Assembly (NCBI RefSeq): GCF_030272615.1
Contig: NC_081407.1
Coordinates: 145,947,744-146,011,743, forward strand
DNA length: 64,000 bases
From: Cryptomeria japonica
Lineage: Eukaryota; Streptophyta; Pinopsida; Cupressales; Cupressaceae
Reading direction: 5' to 3'
Shown here: one piece after another, positions 11,239 through 22,313 of the stretch
Layout: each line of letters opens with the position of its first letter
How positions within the stretch are numbered: position 1 is the first letter of the stretch
The notes under the pieces: generated by a model
The model's input: the letters and a program-made list of their open reading frames with translations, nothing else
Told to the model about the DNA's origin: nothing
The model's database searches: none
Program-made: the position numbers and the translations under genes

Positions 11239-12003
11239 ATCATCACCCCCTGGCGTTCTATCTTTTTGATAACTGCTTTCTAGTTTCATAACGGTTTCTT
11301 GTATTAAACCGATAGGGCTGGGTTTTAAGGGAGGCCCTTCGGGATTTAAAAAAAAAAACTATAAAGGTTGGGGGCATTAAACTGTTTTGGGGGATTAGCA
11401 ATAGAGGAGAAAAGAATAGCAAGTTAAATATAGTTTTAAATTAGATTTTTCAAAAGAACAGTGATCAAGGATATTATATGCATGTTTTAGCTTTCAAAGA
11501 CTTTGTGCATTGAAGTTGGATATAGATATATGAAAAATTTTGAGTTATGCTTTGAAACTTTGCGTTCTGAGTGTTGAATTATTATCACTTTGTGGAGATA
11601 ATTTGGCGATTCGAAATTTCCTTATTGTTGTTGGTTAGTCATAAGTTCATCTATTTCCTGTTTTGATATATGTTGAAAATCTAGCAGAAAATCCATTCTT
11701 TGAGATAGATTTTGTTGACTACATGTATGTGAATCTTTTCATTTGCGATCTGTATTTTGTAATTACCTCACTACCTAGGAGTAGTTGAGAGAGCCTTATG
11801 CACTTTCGGGAAAAAGTGTAATTATAAAAGTTGAATTCATTGTAAATCAAATAAGGGAGCTGTACCTGTAGAAAAATTCAGAGAGGAAGTTAAGGTAAAA
11901 TCAATACTTTCTCAACTGTAGTGAATGATTCCGTTCTCTTCATAACATTGGGCATAGAGTAAATTAAGAGAAATTAAGTAAGAGGACAATCTGTTCACCA
12001 ACA
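11239..12003 (+). other. LTR segment downstream of the ORF (A-run, probable R-U5)
   Basis: After the ORF there is a short hairpin-like GAGGCCCTTCGGG, an A-run (about 11348-11358) and a TATA-like site. The remaining 640 bp runs to the LTR end without a gene. The A-run directly after an ORF could be the trace of a captured cDNA tail; this is speculation. Confidence 0.45.
11360..11365 (+). promoter_or_regulatory. Second TATA-like site in the 5' LTR, candidate genomic-RNA promoter
   Basis: TATAAAGG lies 638 bp before the LTR end and is conserved at 22308-22313. A start just downstream would give an R-U5 of about 0.6 kb and place the whole LTR ORF in U3. Confidence 0.4.
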
Positions 12004-12009
12004 GATTTT

Positions 12010-12029
12010 TGGCGACTCTGCTGGGGACC
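12010..12029 (+). promoter_or_regulatory. Primer-binding site of nested gypsy element
   Basis: TGGCGACTCTGCTGGGGACC starts 6 bp after the LTR end and is complementary to a tRNA 3' end with CCA. The form resembles the primer sites of Tat/Ogre-type elements. I recall tRNA-Arg for Ogre but could not verify it. Confidence 0.85.
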
Positions 12030-12079
12030 GAACCGAGTCCTTTTGAAGGAACCTTAATTTTTAAATGTAATGTATAACC

Positions 12080-13500
12080 ATGGTTCTTCAACATAACGAG
12101 GTCTTTCCTGTATTACAACCCAATCTTCGATTTGAAGATACTCAAGAAGACATAATTTCAGACTTAGCGGCAACTGCTTGGCGAGAACGTAGAAGTGGTC
12201 AACACTATCAGAAAATATTAGTGGTTCTAGAAATAGAGGAAGAAAGAGCCGAGTTCTTGAGAGGAGTGCCGGAAGTTCAGGAGGCTGCTGTTGTAAATAG
12301 ACTAGCCCAGGCACCCGCAAGACCTTGAACGCACCAGTAGTTTAGAAACTGGCTACTCGTAGATACACAAGAGGGGAAAGAGAAAAGGGAATTCTTGATG
12401 AGAACTTTGAGCCCTTGAAAAACCTAAAACTCTTGCTAGATTTTACCGACCCTAAAAAGAAACAGATTAAATCCCAAAGCAGGCCTAGCTCACCACCAAA
12501 GCCTTCTCCCTTCTCACCTCTGGTTCAATCCTTGCTTCCATTGAGTGCCCTTGTTCTAGCCTATATATCAATTCCACCTTTGCAAGTTGTACCACCCAAC
12601 ATGGCTGTTAATCAACCTTGTGGGCAGAACATAGGTCCACTGAATCTAGGTGTGAACCCCGCACCACTTCCTAAAGGAGCTACTGAAGTTTTACCCAAGT
12701 TTAGTGGAGATGGCAAGGTCTCAACAGATGACCACTTAAGCGCTTTTCATTCTTCCTGTGCTGTTATAAGCGTCCCTACACAGGAGGTTGCTGTGAGATT
12801 GTTTGTGCGAACCTTGACTGATGCTGCTGCTGATTGGTTCAATCATTTGCCCCATCTTTCTATTACTAGTTGGGATGATATGAAAAATGCCTTTGAAAAT
12901 AGATTTAAAACCCCTAAAAATGAATGCTCTCTGTTTTCCCAACTCAGTCAAATGAAGAAAGATATGCATGAACCTATGAGAGAGTTTGTAGCCAAATTCA
13001 ATAGATTGGTTCAAAGAATTCCCACGGCGTCAAGACCTAGTGAAGAAAATCAGAAATTATTTTTCATTAATGCCGTTCCAGTAGATATAAGTTTTCATCT
13101 TATTAAAGATGCTTGTGCTGATTTAGGCGCTGCTCAGAGGTTGGCTATTCAACTGGAGGATGCATTCATTAGTGCCGGTAAGTGGAAAAGAGAGGTACAT
13201 ACTCCCGGGACCGTTTCATCTGCTACACCCACAGACCCAGTCTTACAAAAGCTGATGAATGACATAGCAATGATGAAGAGGCAGTAGAATAAAACACATA
13301 ATCAGTATCCTTCCCCTTACCAAGATATTCAAAGACGGCAGCAGTCTCAAAATTTTGGGAGAACTCCCCTATTAACTGCTCCTCAGCCGAGACTACAAAT
13401 CGAAGAAGCCCCTAAAGAAACAATGTGTTCTTTCCACATGACTTCGGATCATGATGAATGAGAATGTCCTGACTAGCTAAATTGTATTCAGCTAGCAAAG
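12080..13500 (+). pseudogene. gag: gag of nested gypsy element
   Basis: The capsid/nucleocapsid protein probably starts at ATG 12080 (context CCATGG), 51 bp after the primer site. The first 82 codons are in another frame than the rest, so a frameshift lies near 12290-12345 (TAG at 12343). From about 12600 the Retrotrans_gag domain is clear: PKFSGDGKVSTDDHLSAF, a WFNHLP segment and REFVAKFNRL. A zinc knuckle of the form C-x2-H-x4-H-x4-C follows (codons 13426, 13435, 13450, 13465) with a TGA inside at 13459. Further stops are at 13285 and 13474. Confidence 0.9.
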
Positions 13501-14412
13501 AGTGCTCTTATGGCAGAAGCGATGATTGAAAAAAAAGATGTAGAAAAAGATGAGTCTGGTAGTTACTTCCTAGAATATGAATCTGATTCAGAGAGAGGAG
13601 GTGATGTTTTTACAACACTTCAAGAACCTGCCTGCACAGTCATGACTAGAGGCCAATGGAATAAAAAATTCTATCCTGGAAACACCCCAAATGTATCAAA
13701 TTCTAAAGGTAAGGAGCATGTTCAGACTGATACTATGGAACCTAAGATTTTGTTCAGGGCTGAAACGAAAGCTAGTGCCTTAGCTTTTGACATTGTGGAA
13801 TTCTGTAAAACTTCTTCTATATCCATTTCACCAGCTGAATATTTAAAGCTTAATCCTAAGGAGTTAGACAAGTTGGTTCAATACGTGAAGGGAAGTTCAG
13901 TCACTAGTGCACATGTTACAGATAATGTTTTCGAAGATGTAGGAGCTGTTGATGAACCCACTTTTGTATCCAAGAGATGCTCAAAGAACATTGAAGCTAC
14001 TGCTAATTCTGTTCAAAAAGAAACGGACGAGAAAAAGCCCAATCCATTTTATATATCTTTGTTATTAAACGGTCAAAGGCTTAGTAATTGTATTATTGAT
14101 TCCGGAGCATCAGATAATATTATGCCTCAGCCAGTTGCAAAAGCCCTTGGTCTGGAACTCACAAAAACCTTTGGGTGTTGCTATGCTATGGATGGGAAGC
14201 AGGTACCCCTGATTGGCCAAGTGAAAGATGTACAAGCTGTCCTTTACGCTTGCCCTGAAAAGAGAGTGAAGCTTACTATTCTGGTAGCTGACATTCCAGC
14301 TAGCTATGGGATGCTACTTAGCAGAACTTTCTGCAAGGACATAGGTGGAGAAATTAAAATGGACTGGTCCGAAGCATATATTCCTGTAGGAAAGAGGAAA
14401 ATAAAGTTATAA
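13501..14412 (+). pseudogene. Aspartic protease of nested gypsy element
   Basis: After an acidic linker of about 180 residues comes the retropepsin core with the catalytic triad codons at 14098 (IIDSGASDNIMP) and a second conserved strand ending in GMLLSRTF (about 14308). The active site is intact. The TAA at 14410 falls in frame with the downstream pol ORF and is read as a decay mutation or, less likely, a genuine boundary between a gag-pro and a pol ORF. Confidence 0.9.
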
Positions 14413-15060
14413 CCTGAGCTGAAAAACAAATATATTGTGGTACCTTCTGATAATCCCAAAGCACAGATATTATATGAAGAGTGTCAATTTGGGAATTACA
14501 TCATCTTACCCGAGAAGTCATGTGAAGAGAACACGGTAAGTGCTGAAGAAACCTTGTGGACTTTAGAATTTGATGGAAGTTGCTTGAACTCAGGCTCAGG
14601 TGCTGGTGTAGTACTCATATCACCTTCCGGGGAAATTTTTCCTTTCTCTTTTAAGCTGGATTTCCATAATACAAATAATACAGCAGAATACGAGGCACTA
14701 CTTCTAGGTCTACAAGAAGCAAAGGAAAAAGGGATAAGGCAGTTAAAAGCAAAAGGGGATGCTGAACTCATTGTCAAGCAGGTGAGAAAACAATTCTCTG
14801 TAAAAAATGAGCGACTGAGGCATTATAGAAATCTGGTTTGGGATGAAATTGAGTCATTTGAAGCTTTTTCTATTGAATTCGTCCCTCGTGCTCAAAATAC
14901 CAAAGCTGATTCTTTAGCTGTCTCTGCATCTTTATTATTACCCCATCTCGAATTCAAAAACAATACTTATAGGATTGAGGTGTTATACAGACCAAGAGTC
15001 CCAGATAATATTAATCATTGGCAGGTCTTTAATGATGATGAACAATTAAAAGAATTCATG
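14413..15060 (+). pseudogene. Second (archaeal-type) RNase H located before RT, nested element
   Basis: This is an RNase H domain that would degrade RNA in RNA/DNA hybrids. All four acidic positions are visible: Asp codon 14572 (FDGSC), Glu 14686 (NNTAEYEALL), Asp 14758 (KGDAELIVKQV) and Asp 14908 (NTKADSLA). Its text closely parallels the aRNH of the host element at 22986-23324, where the domain sits after the gypsy RNase H. Here it comes between protease and RT in one uninterrupted ORF (14437-16866), so the position is not an assembly or frameshift artefact. Confidence 0.9.
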
Positions 15061-16200
15061 GCATGCACAGGAGATTTCGCTGAAATCCTTTTCGAAGGAT
15101 CTGAACGTGGGGGCAAGCCAATCGGTGAAGAACCAACGGAAACAGGGGAAGTGATCCAACTTCAAGGAAACAGAATTCCCAAAGGCCTGGTTTCTTTGGA
15201 ACATCTTTTTGGTAGAAAGGATGACAGTACTTTAAAGAAAGATGTTGGTTCTAATGAAAGTAAAGAGGAACATGAAAAGATCAACATTGGAAGTGAAGAG
15301 GACCCTAAGCTGATCTCTATAGGCAAAACTTGTTCTGCAAGGGAAAAGAGGAACTTATCTGAGCTTTTAATCCAGTATCAAGATGTTTTTGCATGGGGTT
15401 ATGGTGACTTAAAAAATTTCAGAAATGGTGAATTCGTGCATCACATACCATTGAAACCAGGAGCCACCACCTTCAGACAAAAGCTTAGAAATTACAACCC
15501 CAAAGTTTCAGAAGCCATTTTTAGAGAGGTAGAAAAGATGTTGAAGGCCCGTATAATTTACCCGATACACCATTCAACATGGGTGGCAAATATTGTTCCA
15601 GTAAGGAAAAAGAACGGTGAAATAAGGATTTGTGTAGACGTTAGGAATCTGAATCAAGCAAGCCTCAAAGATAACTATGCGCTTCCTGCTATGGATCATG
15701 TCTTGCAGTCAGTAGCTGGATCCGAAGTAATGTCGATGCTGGATGGTTACTTAGGATATAATCAGATTAGTGTCACCCCAAAAGATCAACACAAAACAGC
15801 CTTCATCACTCCCTGGGGTACTTTTGCTTACAACCGAATGCCTTTTGGTCTAATTAATGCCGGAGCTACTTTTCAGCGAGCGATGAATTCCTCTTTCAAA
15901 GACCTGCGAGATAAGATAATTGTTATATATCTTGATGATTTAACTGTCTATTCTAAAAGAAGGAAACATCATTTGAGAGACTTAGAGAAGGTGCTGGAAA
16001 GATGTAGACAGCATGGCATATCTTTGAATCCGAAGAAGTCTATTTTCTTCGTTGAAGAAGGTAAATTGCTCGGGCATATTGTTTCTAAAGAAGGTGTAAA
16101 AATCGATCCAGAGAGGGTGAAAGCAATACAGAAGCTGGTTCTGCCTACAAATAGAAGTGATTTGAAATCTTTCTTTGGTCAGATCAATTTCCTGAGAAGT
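15061..16200 (+). pseudogene. Reverse transcriptase of nested gypsy element
   Basis: This is the DNA polymerase of the element, uninterrupted here. Landmarks are the lead-in LISIGKTCSAREKRNLSELL (about 15310), STWVANIVPV, ICVDVRNLNQAS, LDGYLGYNQI, NRMPFGLINAGATFQRAM, and the catalytic YLDD at 15928-15939, followed by the LNPKKS and GHIVSKEGV segments. All catalytic Asp residues are present. A spacer of about 90 residues separates it from the RNase H upstream. It is part of the ORF 14437-16866 and is pseudogenic only because of the flanking stops. Confidence 0.95.
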
Positions 16201-16866
16201 TTTGTACCCGAGTTTTCTGAAAAGGTGAGATACATGCTGGACATGATGAGCGAGAAACGTCCTTTCAGATGGCAAGAAGAGGGTAAGAAAGCTTTTGAAG
16301 ATATCAAAGCAGCTATCGCAAGTGCTCCAATGCTGGTAAGCCCTAATTTTGAGAAGGACTTCATTATTTATTGTTATGCTTCTGAACATTCTCTATCTAG
16401 TATTTTAACCCAACTCAATGATGAAGGAAAAGAAGCTCCAATCGCCTTCATGAGTGTTCCATTGAAGAAGCATGAATTAAATTATAGTCCAACAGAAAAA
16501 CATGCCTTTGCTGTAGTAAGGGCATTGAAACAATTCAGGTATTACATACTGCACTCTCATTCTGTTGTATATGTGCCCGAGACCGCAGTCAAAAGCATCT
16601 TGACTCAGCAAGAAGTAGGAATGAATAAACGAGTGACTTGGGTAGCTAAAGTGCAAGAATATGATTTAACAATCAAACCTACTTCTCTGGTAAGGGGGTG
16701 TGGTTTGTGCAAAATGATAGCTGAGAATAGAGATGTGTCTCCCGGTAAATCCGATGAAGCTCATACGGTTTTACTGGTCAGTCTAACAGATCCTTGGTTC
16801 TCTGACATTGCATATTTTCTTTCATACGGTGAATGCCCATCAAACATGAATTATAAAGATAAATGA
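16201..16866 (+). pseudogene. Gypsy RNase H of nested element, catalytic residues lost
   Basis: This domain follows RT in the usual place. The strand that normally carries the first catalytic Asp reads IIYCYASEHSLSSIL, with Tyr at the expected position (codon 16373). The region of the last Asp (usually TDH) reads YVPETAVKSIL. The middle Glu in SPTEKHAFAVV remains. Two of three acidic residues are missing in an otherwise open frame, so the domain was probably inactive before decay, with activity supplied by the upstream aRNH. TGA at 16864 ends the open frame. Confidence 0.85.
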
Positions 16867-18051
16867 AATCTCAGGCTGAAAGCTGCCAAATATGTAATTT
16901 CAGATGGTGTTCTATATAAGAGGGGAATCGATGGAACATTTTTGAGATGCGTGGATGCAGAGCAACAAGAAAAATTGTTAAAAGCGTACCATTCTAAGGC
17001 TTGCAGAGGACACTTTTCATCCACTGTTACTGCCTTTAAAATTCTCAGGAATTGTTTTTACTGGCTAGGTATGTTCAAAGATGCTTATAAATTTGTGAAA
17101 AACTGTGAGAAATGTCAACTTTTTACTGGACGTCCTCAATTAGCAGCATTACCTCTCAGACCTGTAGTAATTGATGAACCGTTTCAATAATGGGGCATTG
17201 ACTTTATTGGACCTATAAATCCTCCATCAAGCGCTGGACATATCTACATTCTAACAGCGACAGATTATTTCACTAAATGGGTGGAGGCAATTCCAACGAA
17301 GAAATCTAACTCTCAAGTGGTATGTGAATTTCTGGTGGAGCAAATTTTTGTTAGATTCGGTGTACCTCAGAAAGTGGTTTCAGATAATGCCACTTATTTC
17401 TCATCAGAGGAAATATCACTTTTCTGTTATGAGCACGGTGTGTCATTGGCACATTCATCAGATTATTTCCCACAAGGAAATGGGCAGGCAGAGTCTAGCA
17501 ATAAGAATCTAGTGGCCATCATAAAAAAATTGGTATCTGACAATTCCCGAGATTGGCACAAAAGGCTCTATGAAGCATTGTTGGCAGACCGGATCACACC
17601 AAAAAGAGCTATTGGGATGGCTCCATTTGAATTAGTATATGGGATTGGAGCTCAAGTATCTTTACTCCTGGAGTTATCAGCTGCTAAATTGCAATCGATC
17701 ATCGAAGATCAATTCTTTAAAAATTCATTGGAAAAGAGAGTCATGTATCTGCACAAGTTGGAAAATGAGAGGAGCAAATTAGTTGATCACATCACAGAGC
17801 ACCAGATGAATGTGAAGCGCATTTTTGACAAGAAAGCTCGACCAAGAAATTTCCTTAAGAATGATGAAGTACTCCTGTGGGATAAGAGGAAAGAACCAAA
17901 AGGAGCACACGGAAAATTTGAATCTCTTTGGAAAGGTCCGTTCTTTATTTCAGAAGTTGTTGGTCCTAATACTTTCCATTTGAGATACCCAGATGGAACA
18001 GTTCTGCCTTTTACATATAATGGGCAGGATTTGAAGCTGATCAAATTCTAA
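16867..18051 (+). pseudogene. Integrase of nested gypsy element
   Basis: This would insert the cDNA copy into the genome. The HHCC zinc domain uses His codons 16990 and 17011 and Cys codons 17104 and 17113. The DDE core uses Asp 17200 (WGIDFIGP), Asp 17383 (VSDNATYF) and Glu 17491 (GNGQAESSN), giving the expected D-35-E spacing. A C-terminal domain with LWDKRKEPKGAHGKFESLWKG continues to the TAA at 18049; no chromodomain was seen. The only breaks are TGA at 16864 just upstream and TAA at 17188 between the zinc domain and core. Confidence 0.95.
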
Positions 18052-18201
18052 GTTTTGATGTCCCCTGCTGTGTACATAGTATTTTGTTGTGTCTAGTTTC
18101 CTCGTTCTTGTTGTTTTCTTTCCTGTCTGCTGTGTTCAGTTCTATCTCCTGTTTCTGAGTTCTCTGTGTATTCCGCATACACAGTCCCCAGTCAGAGCCC
18201 C
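18052..18201 (+). other. Integrase-to-LTR spacer without a clear polypurine tract
   Basis: Only 150 bp separate the integrase stop from the 3' LTR. The bases next to the LTR read CAGTCAGAGCCCC, not a purine run. A weak purine stretch or a mutated tract is possible, but none is convincing. Confidence 0.5.
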
Positions 18202-18838
18202 TATTAGTTGTGTTTAGAGTCGCCATATTAATTCAAGGGTTCCCCTTTAAAAACCACACCTATCTTATTCAAGGTCTCCCCTTCATCATCTAAGTGTCTA
18301 TCGTCCTTTGAAGAAATTTGGTCAAGTTCGCAAGCTTCCACGGTCATTCCTCCCCTCCCTTTTGAATCACTTCGAATCATTTCGAACCTCGGTTCGAAAT
18401 AGTTCAAAGTGGTTCGACCAAATTTTTTATACTAATACTCTTTCCTTGGCAGGAAGTATCTTTTATCGCGGTAGTCTTCTTCGAAATACTTTGAACCATT
18501 TTGAAGCTCGGTTCGAAGTAGTTCAAAGTGGTTTTTGGCAAGTATTAACGGCGGGAGTTTATTTTTGAGTACGGTGCGCCGCTTTTCTCTTAAAGCAATC
18601 AATGGTCCCGTCAGCATGTCAAATCAAAAGATTTTATTTCTTTTTCAAGAAAAAGGGGCATCATTGTTATGAGTGTGAGTAGACCTTCGTCTTATGAATG
18701 ACTGGATATCGCATGAAATCAATTATTATTAACTCATGCGAAAGGGTAAATCATTAATCGAGGCATTTATGCATCGACGCCTCAAGCATGTCAATCCTGA
18801 TGTGAGGTGATGAACTATAATTATCCGATCTTCCCATG

Positions 18839-18844
18839 TATAAA
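18839..18844 (+). promoter_or_regulatory. TATA box upstream of the LTR ORF (3' LTR)
   Basis: This TATAAA corresponds to 7930-7935 of the 5' LTR and lies 239 bp before ATG 19078. In the 3' LTR it could drive the LTR ORF and read through into the host element. Confidence 0.5.
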
Positions 18845-19077
18845 GTTCCCCTGTGATAAATTTTCATTCAGTTGCCTGGTAAGTTATCCAAAAACAAAGA
18901 AAAAGGATAAAGGAGAGGAGGTCTGATTTCGGAGAAAAGGAGCAGTTAGGGAAGCTAGAGGAGATTATTTTCTTTTCAATGGAAAACAGGTGAGCATTTA
19001 GTAACCTTTGTTCTGTTCTGCAAAACTGTTATTTTCAAACGTTTGTCTATAAGAGGTCTTGCTTGTTTAAGTTGAGA

Positions 19078-22000
19078 ATGAAGTCGGTTATGCATTTTCT
19101 CGGTAATGTTTCTAGCCTTGAATGTAAAAGACCAGTGATTTGTGATATCAATTTAGAAGGGGTAAATGTGGAAAGTATTCAAGCAAATTTTCTTGCAAAT
19201 ACGGAAGAGGTTAAGGGATGTATGAAAATATTAATGAGCGGGTTAATTGAAGCTGCTGCGTTTCCCCCCGCCTTCGTAAACCCTGAACTCCTACAACTTT
19301 GCATTGACCATTATGATGTAAGAAGCAAGAGCATAGTAAGCAAAAATGGTAATGTCATACTTCCTGTCTCCAAGGAAACCATTTCCTCTGTTTTGAAATT
19401 AACAACAAGTACCTTCACCGCTTTCTCACCCATTCAAGCTGAAGCTGAGTATCGGGAAAACCCTAGTGTGTACCGAAACACCCTTGCCAGGAAATGGACC
19501 AAGGTTAACTATGGAGGTGGTTCTAGGCTCCCAAAGGTCATTACTAGAAGCCACATGAAACCCCACATACACGACCTGGTGGTATTATTACATAGGGTGA
19601 AAGGTTCAGCCGATGTATGTTTGTTCGAAGAATGGATGTATAGGTACATTGAAATTATCTTAAAGGGTGAACAATGGATGGATTGGGCAGAGATTATTGC
19701 CACTTCCCTGAGAAGCCAGTTCAAACGCGCCAAATAGTCTAGAGAAGATTTTCGTATGGCCTCATATTTGACTTATTGTATTGCCTGCACATGTGATCTC
19801 GCCGCTCTTCCGCATGAGGTATGGAATGAGGAAATGACCATCTTCCAATATTGTCCGTTGTTGCAAAAAGACAGAGTTCTAGAGGATTTCCGTAAGTTGC
19901 ATGATATATTGTTTGAAAACATTTATTTGGCTCTAGAAGGTGTTCAGATGCCACAACTCTCTTCTAAATCGCTGAGGCTGGTTCAACATTATGGGAGTTC
20001 TTTTATTCAGTTTCCTAGGTTCACATATTTGAGAGTCGGAGGATTTGAGGAAGAACCTGTGAGGTTGCCTCGATATGCCCTTGATTGTTTCATTTTAGCC
20101 AAATTATGCAGGCAACTTTCTGCTGTTATTAAGGATAACTTCCCTCAGGAGAAATGGGAGATGGCTTTCCCTATCAAGTTGCACTCTTTGGTCTGTAATA
20201 ACATGAATGATGCTTCCATCATTGGAAGCAATTTGTTGGGATTCAATCTTGGTTTCTACCGCAGCAGGAGAAACTTTGATAGTAAAGGATATGCAGCTCT
20301 GACCCTCGGCCTTGAAATCAACTCATCAGTTGCTCCGCAGCTAGAAGATCTATGGGAAGACTGTGAAAATGAAGAAAAAGTCTTGAAAAGGGATCATTCT
20401 AGACTCACCTTGCAGCAAATTAGTTCTTTCAAATTGAAGTTCAAAACACAGGGAATCGTCGAAGATGGTTCATTTTTAGTTGAACCCGGATGGGAAGGAT
20501 CAAACGAAGCAAAATTCTTGACAGTTGATTGGAGCAAGGAGGAAGATGGTGATATTAATTTGAGAGCCAGATCCATATTAACTCATATGGATGACTGGCT
20601 GCAAAGGAAAAGAAATGGAAATATCAATGAGTCTTCTCCTAAGGTGATTTCTCTCTCGGAACCGCTTCAATCTGACATTCCACTTTCTCATGTTGCAAGT
20701 GATACATTGGCCTCAGATAAGAAAATAAAGTTTCCTTCCCAAGTCACGGCTCCTAGGATGAGATCCCATTCTAGGAACAAAGCTTTGAAGCAGCCTTGTT
20801 CCCAGAAGTAGAAAATGACATCACCAGAGCGGGATTCAAGTGATAAGTCCCCTTTTCAAGATGAAGCAGATGATGAAGTCCAATTTATTGAAACACCAAA
20901 GACAGATCAACCCAATTTCTTAACTCCGATTAAGGATACTCAGATGATATCAACCACTCCCACTGTTCCTTTATGGTTGTCAAATTCAATCAATAAGAAA
21001 CGGAGTTTACAACCAGTGGCCTCGCCAGTAAAAGATATTGTCACTAGGTATGCGGCTAGAGGATCTAAAGCAAAGAAAATGAAAACGGATGCTTGTCTCA
21101 CTAAAGATCCAGTGACGGGGAAAATCGTAGCGGAGGTGGCTACTTATAAATAGAAAAGGGAATCAGGGGAAATTGATGAGGAAGGATTCAAAGTCACTTC
21201 CATTGAACTAGGTACCCTTAATAGGAGTACTGGTAATAATTTCTTTAAATTTTCTGCTGATCACATGCTCACCCAATCAGAAAAAGATTCTAAAGAGAAG
21301 AAAGAATTGAAAGCAATGGTGGTGACGATGGCCACATACATCATTTCACTGATTAATTTAGGGCCTAACCCAATAATCCAGCTGCCTCAGCCATTCGATC
21401 CAAATTCCGCCGAAAGCCAGCAATTGATGAAACAGACACAGAGGGGAAAACTGCTATCTGATGCTGTGGTTAGTTGGGTAAATAGCATATTAGAGCAAGG
21501 GAATAAATTTATTTTCGAAGTTACTAGTATCTATTCTGAGGGTGAGGCATTGCTCAGGGAGATTCAAACTTTGATACTAGTATGAGAGACAGAATTGTCA
21601 CGGTGCCAAACCATAGTTTCCCGAGTAACTGAAGTTGAAAAGTTTGGAGTTCTCAAATTCTTAGGTGAAAACCCCATGAAAGCCGTGGACCTGTGCACAT
21701 TATTTATCCTAAAAAGTAATATGAGTTGGAAGGAGTCCATCTACAAAGAAGCCATCAAAGAGGTCCAAGGCGTCAAGAATCTAATCACAGACATGCATAA
21801 GGAACTGGTTAAAGACATGAAGGTTGTTAGCCCCATAGGCATCTTACAATTGGATGAAGGTAGCATGGACATTGAAGTGTTAACCAAGAGTTTCACCGAA
21901 GCAGTTGAACGGATTAGAGATAAAGAAATGCCCAAGGTCGATGATTTCACTTCGTTGGCAGGTATAGAATCCATGTTGCACCTCAATGAGAAGCTGATGC

Positions 22001-22185
22001 CATGTCAGAGCCTAAAGATGAAGGAGTACAGGTGGCAGAAAGATGCATGTAGAGCCCGGCTGATGAGTTTAAAGAACCCGCACTCACAGGCCACGCAGGA
22101 ATTCATGTCTACTTTCCAGAGCTGGAAGCTGGTACGACAAACCGTCGGAAATGAGGAGGAAGCCGGCGAATATAGTGGGAACTGA
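19078..22185 (+). pseudogene. LTR-encoded extra ORF, 3' LTR copy (unknown function)
   Basis: This is the better copy for reading the gene: a single frame of 1035 codons from ATG 19078 to TGA 22183, without frameshifts. Four in-frame stops occur, at 19735 (GAG in the other copy), 20809 and 21151 (CAG in the other copy) and 21583 (TGG in the other copy); none is shared with the 5' copy. The 38 bp missing from the 5' copy are present near 20448. The three-part layout is as described for the 5' copy. The C-terminal 250 residues are rich in heptad-like Leu, Ile, Val and Glu and look like coiled coil. No database name can be given. Confidence 0.85.
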
Positions 22186-22307
22186 ATCATCACCCGCTGG
22201 CGTTCTATCTTTTTGATAACCGCTTTCTAGTTTCATAATGGTTTCTTGTATTAACCCGATAGGGCTGGGTTTTAAGGGAGGCCCTTCGGGATTTTTTAAA
22301 AAAAAAC

Positions 22308-22313
22308 TATAAA
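22308..22313 (+). promoter_or_regulatory. Second TATA-like site in the 3' LTR
   Basis: TATAAA follows an A-run (about 22297-22306), as at 11360 in the 5' LTR. Its conservation in both LTRs is expected from their common origin and is not by itself proof of function. Confidence 0.35.

Larger units (their letters stand above)
7292..12003 (+). repeat. 5' LTR of nested gypsy element (4712 bp)
   Basis: It starts TGTTAG and ends CCAACA, and is directly followed by the primer-binding site. It is 38 bp shorter than the 3' LTR, which is explained exactly by a 38-bp deletion at about 9529 inside the LTR ORF. It contains, in order, a TTCGAA-rich repeat region, a TATA box at 7930, an ORF (8169-11238), an A-run, and a second TATA-like site at 11360. 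Confidence 0.95.

Noticed and set aside
15982-16389. Minus-strand open frame of 135 codons opposite RT
   Set aside because: It is the shadow of a strongly conserved RT on the plus strand.
18979-19077. Possible intron with donor CAG-GTGAGC after an upstream ATG in the LTR
   Set aside because: Candidate acceptors lead to an early stop, and the 5' LTR copy lacks the perfect donor.
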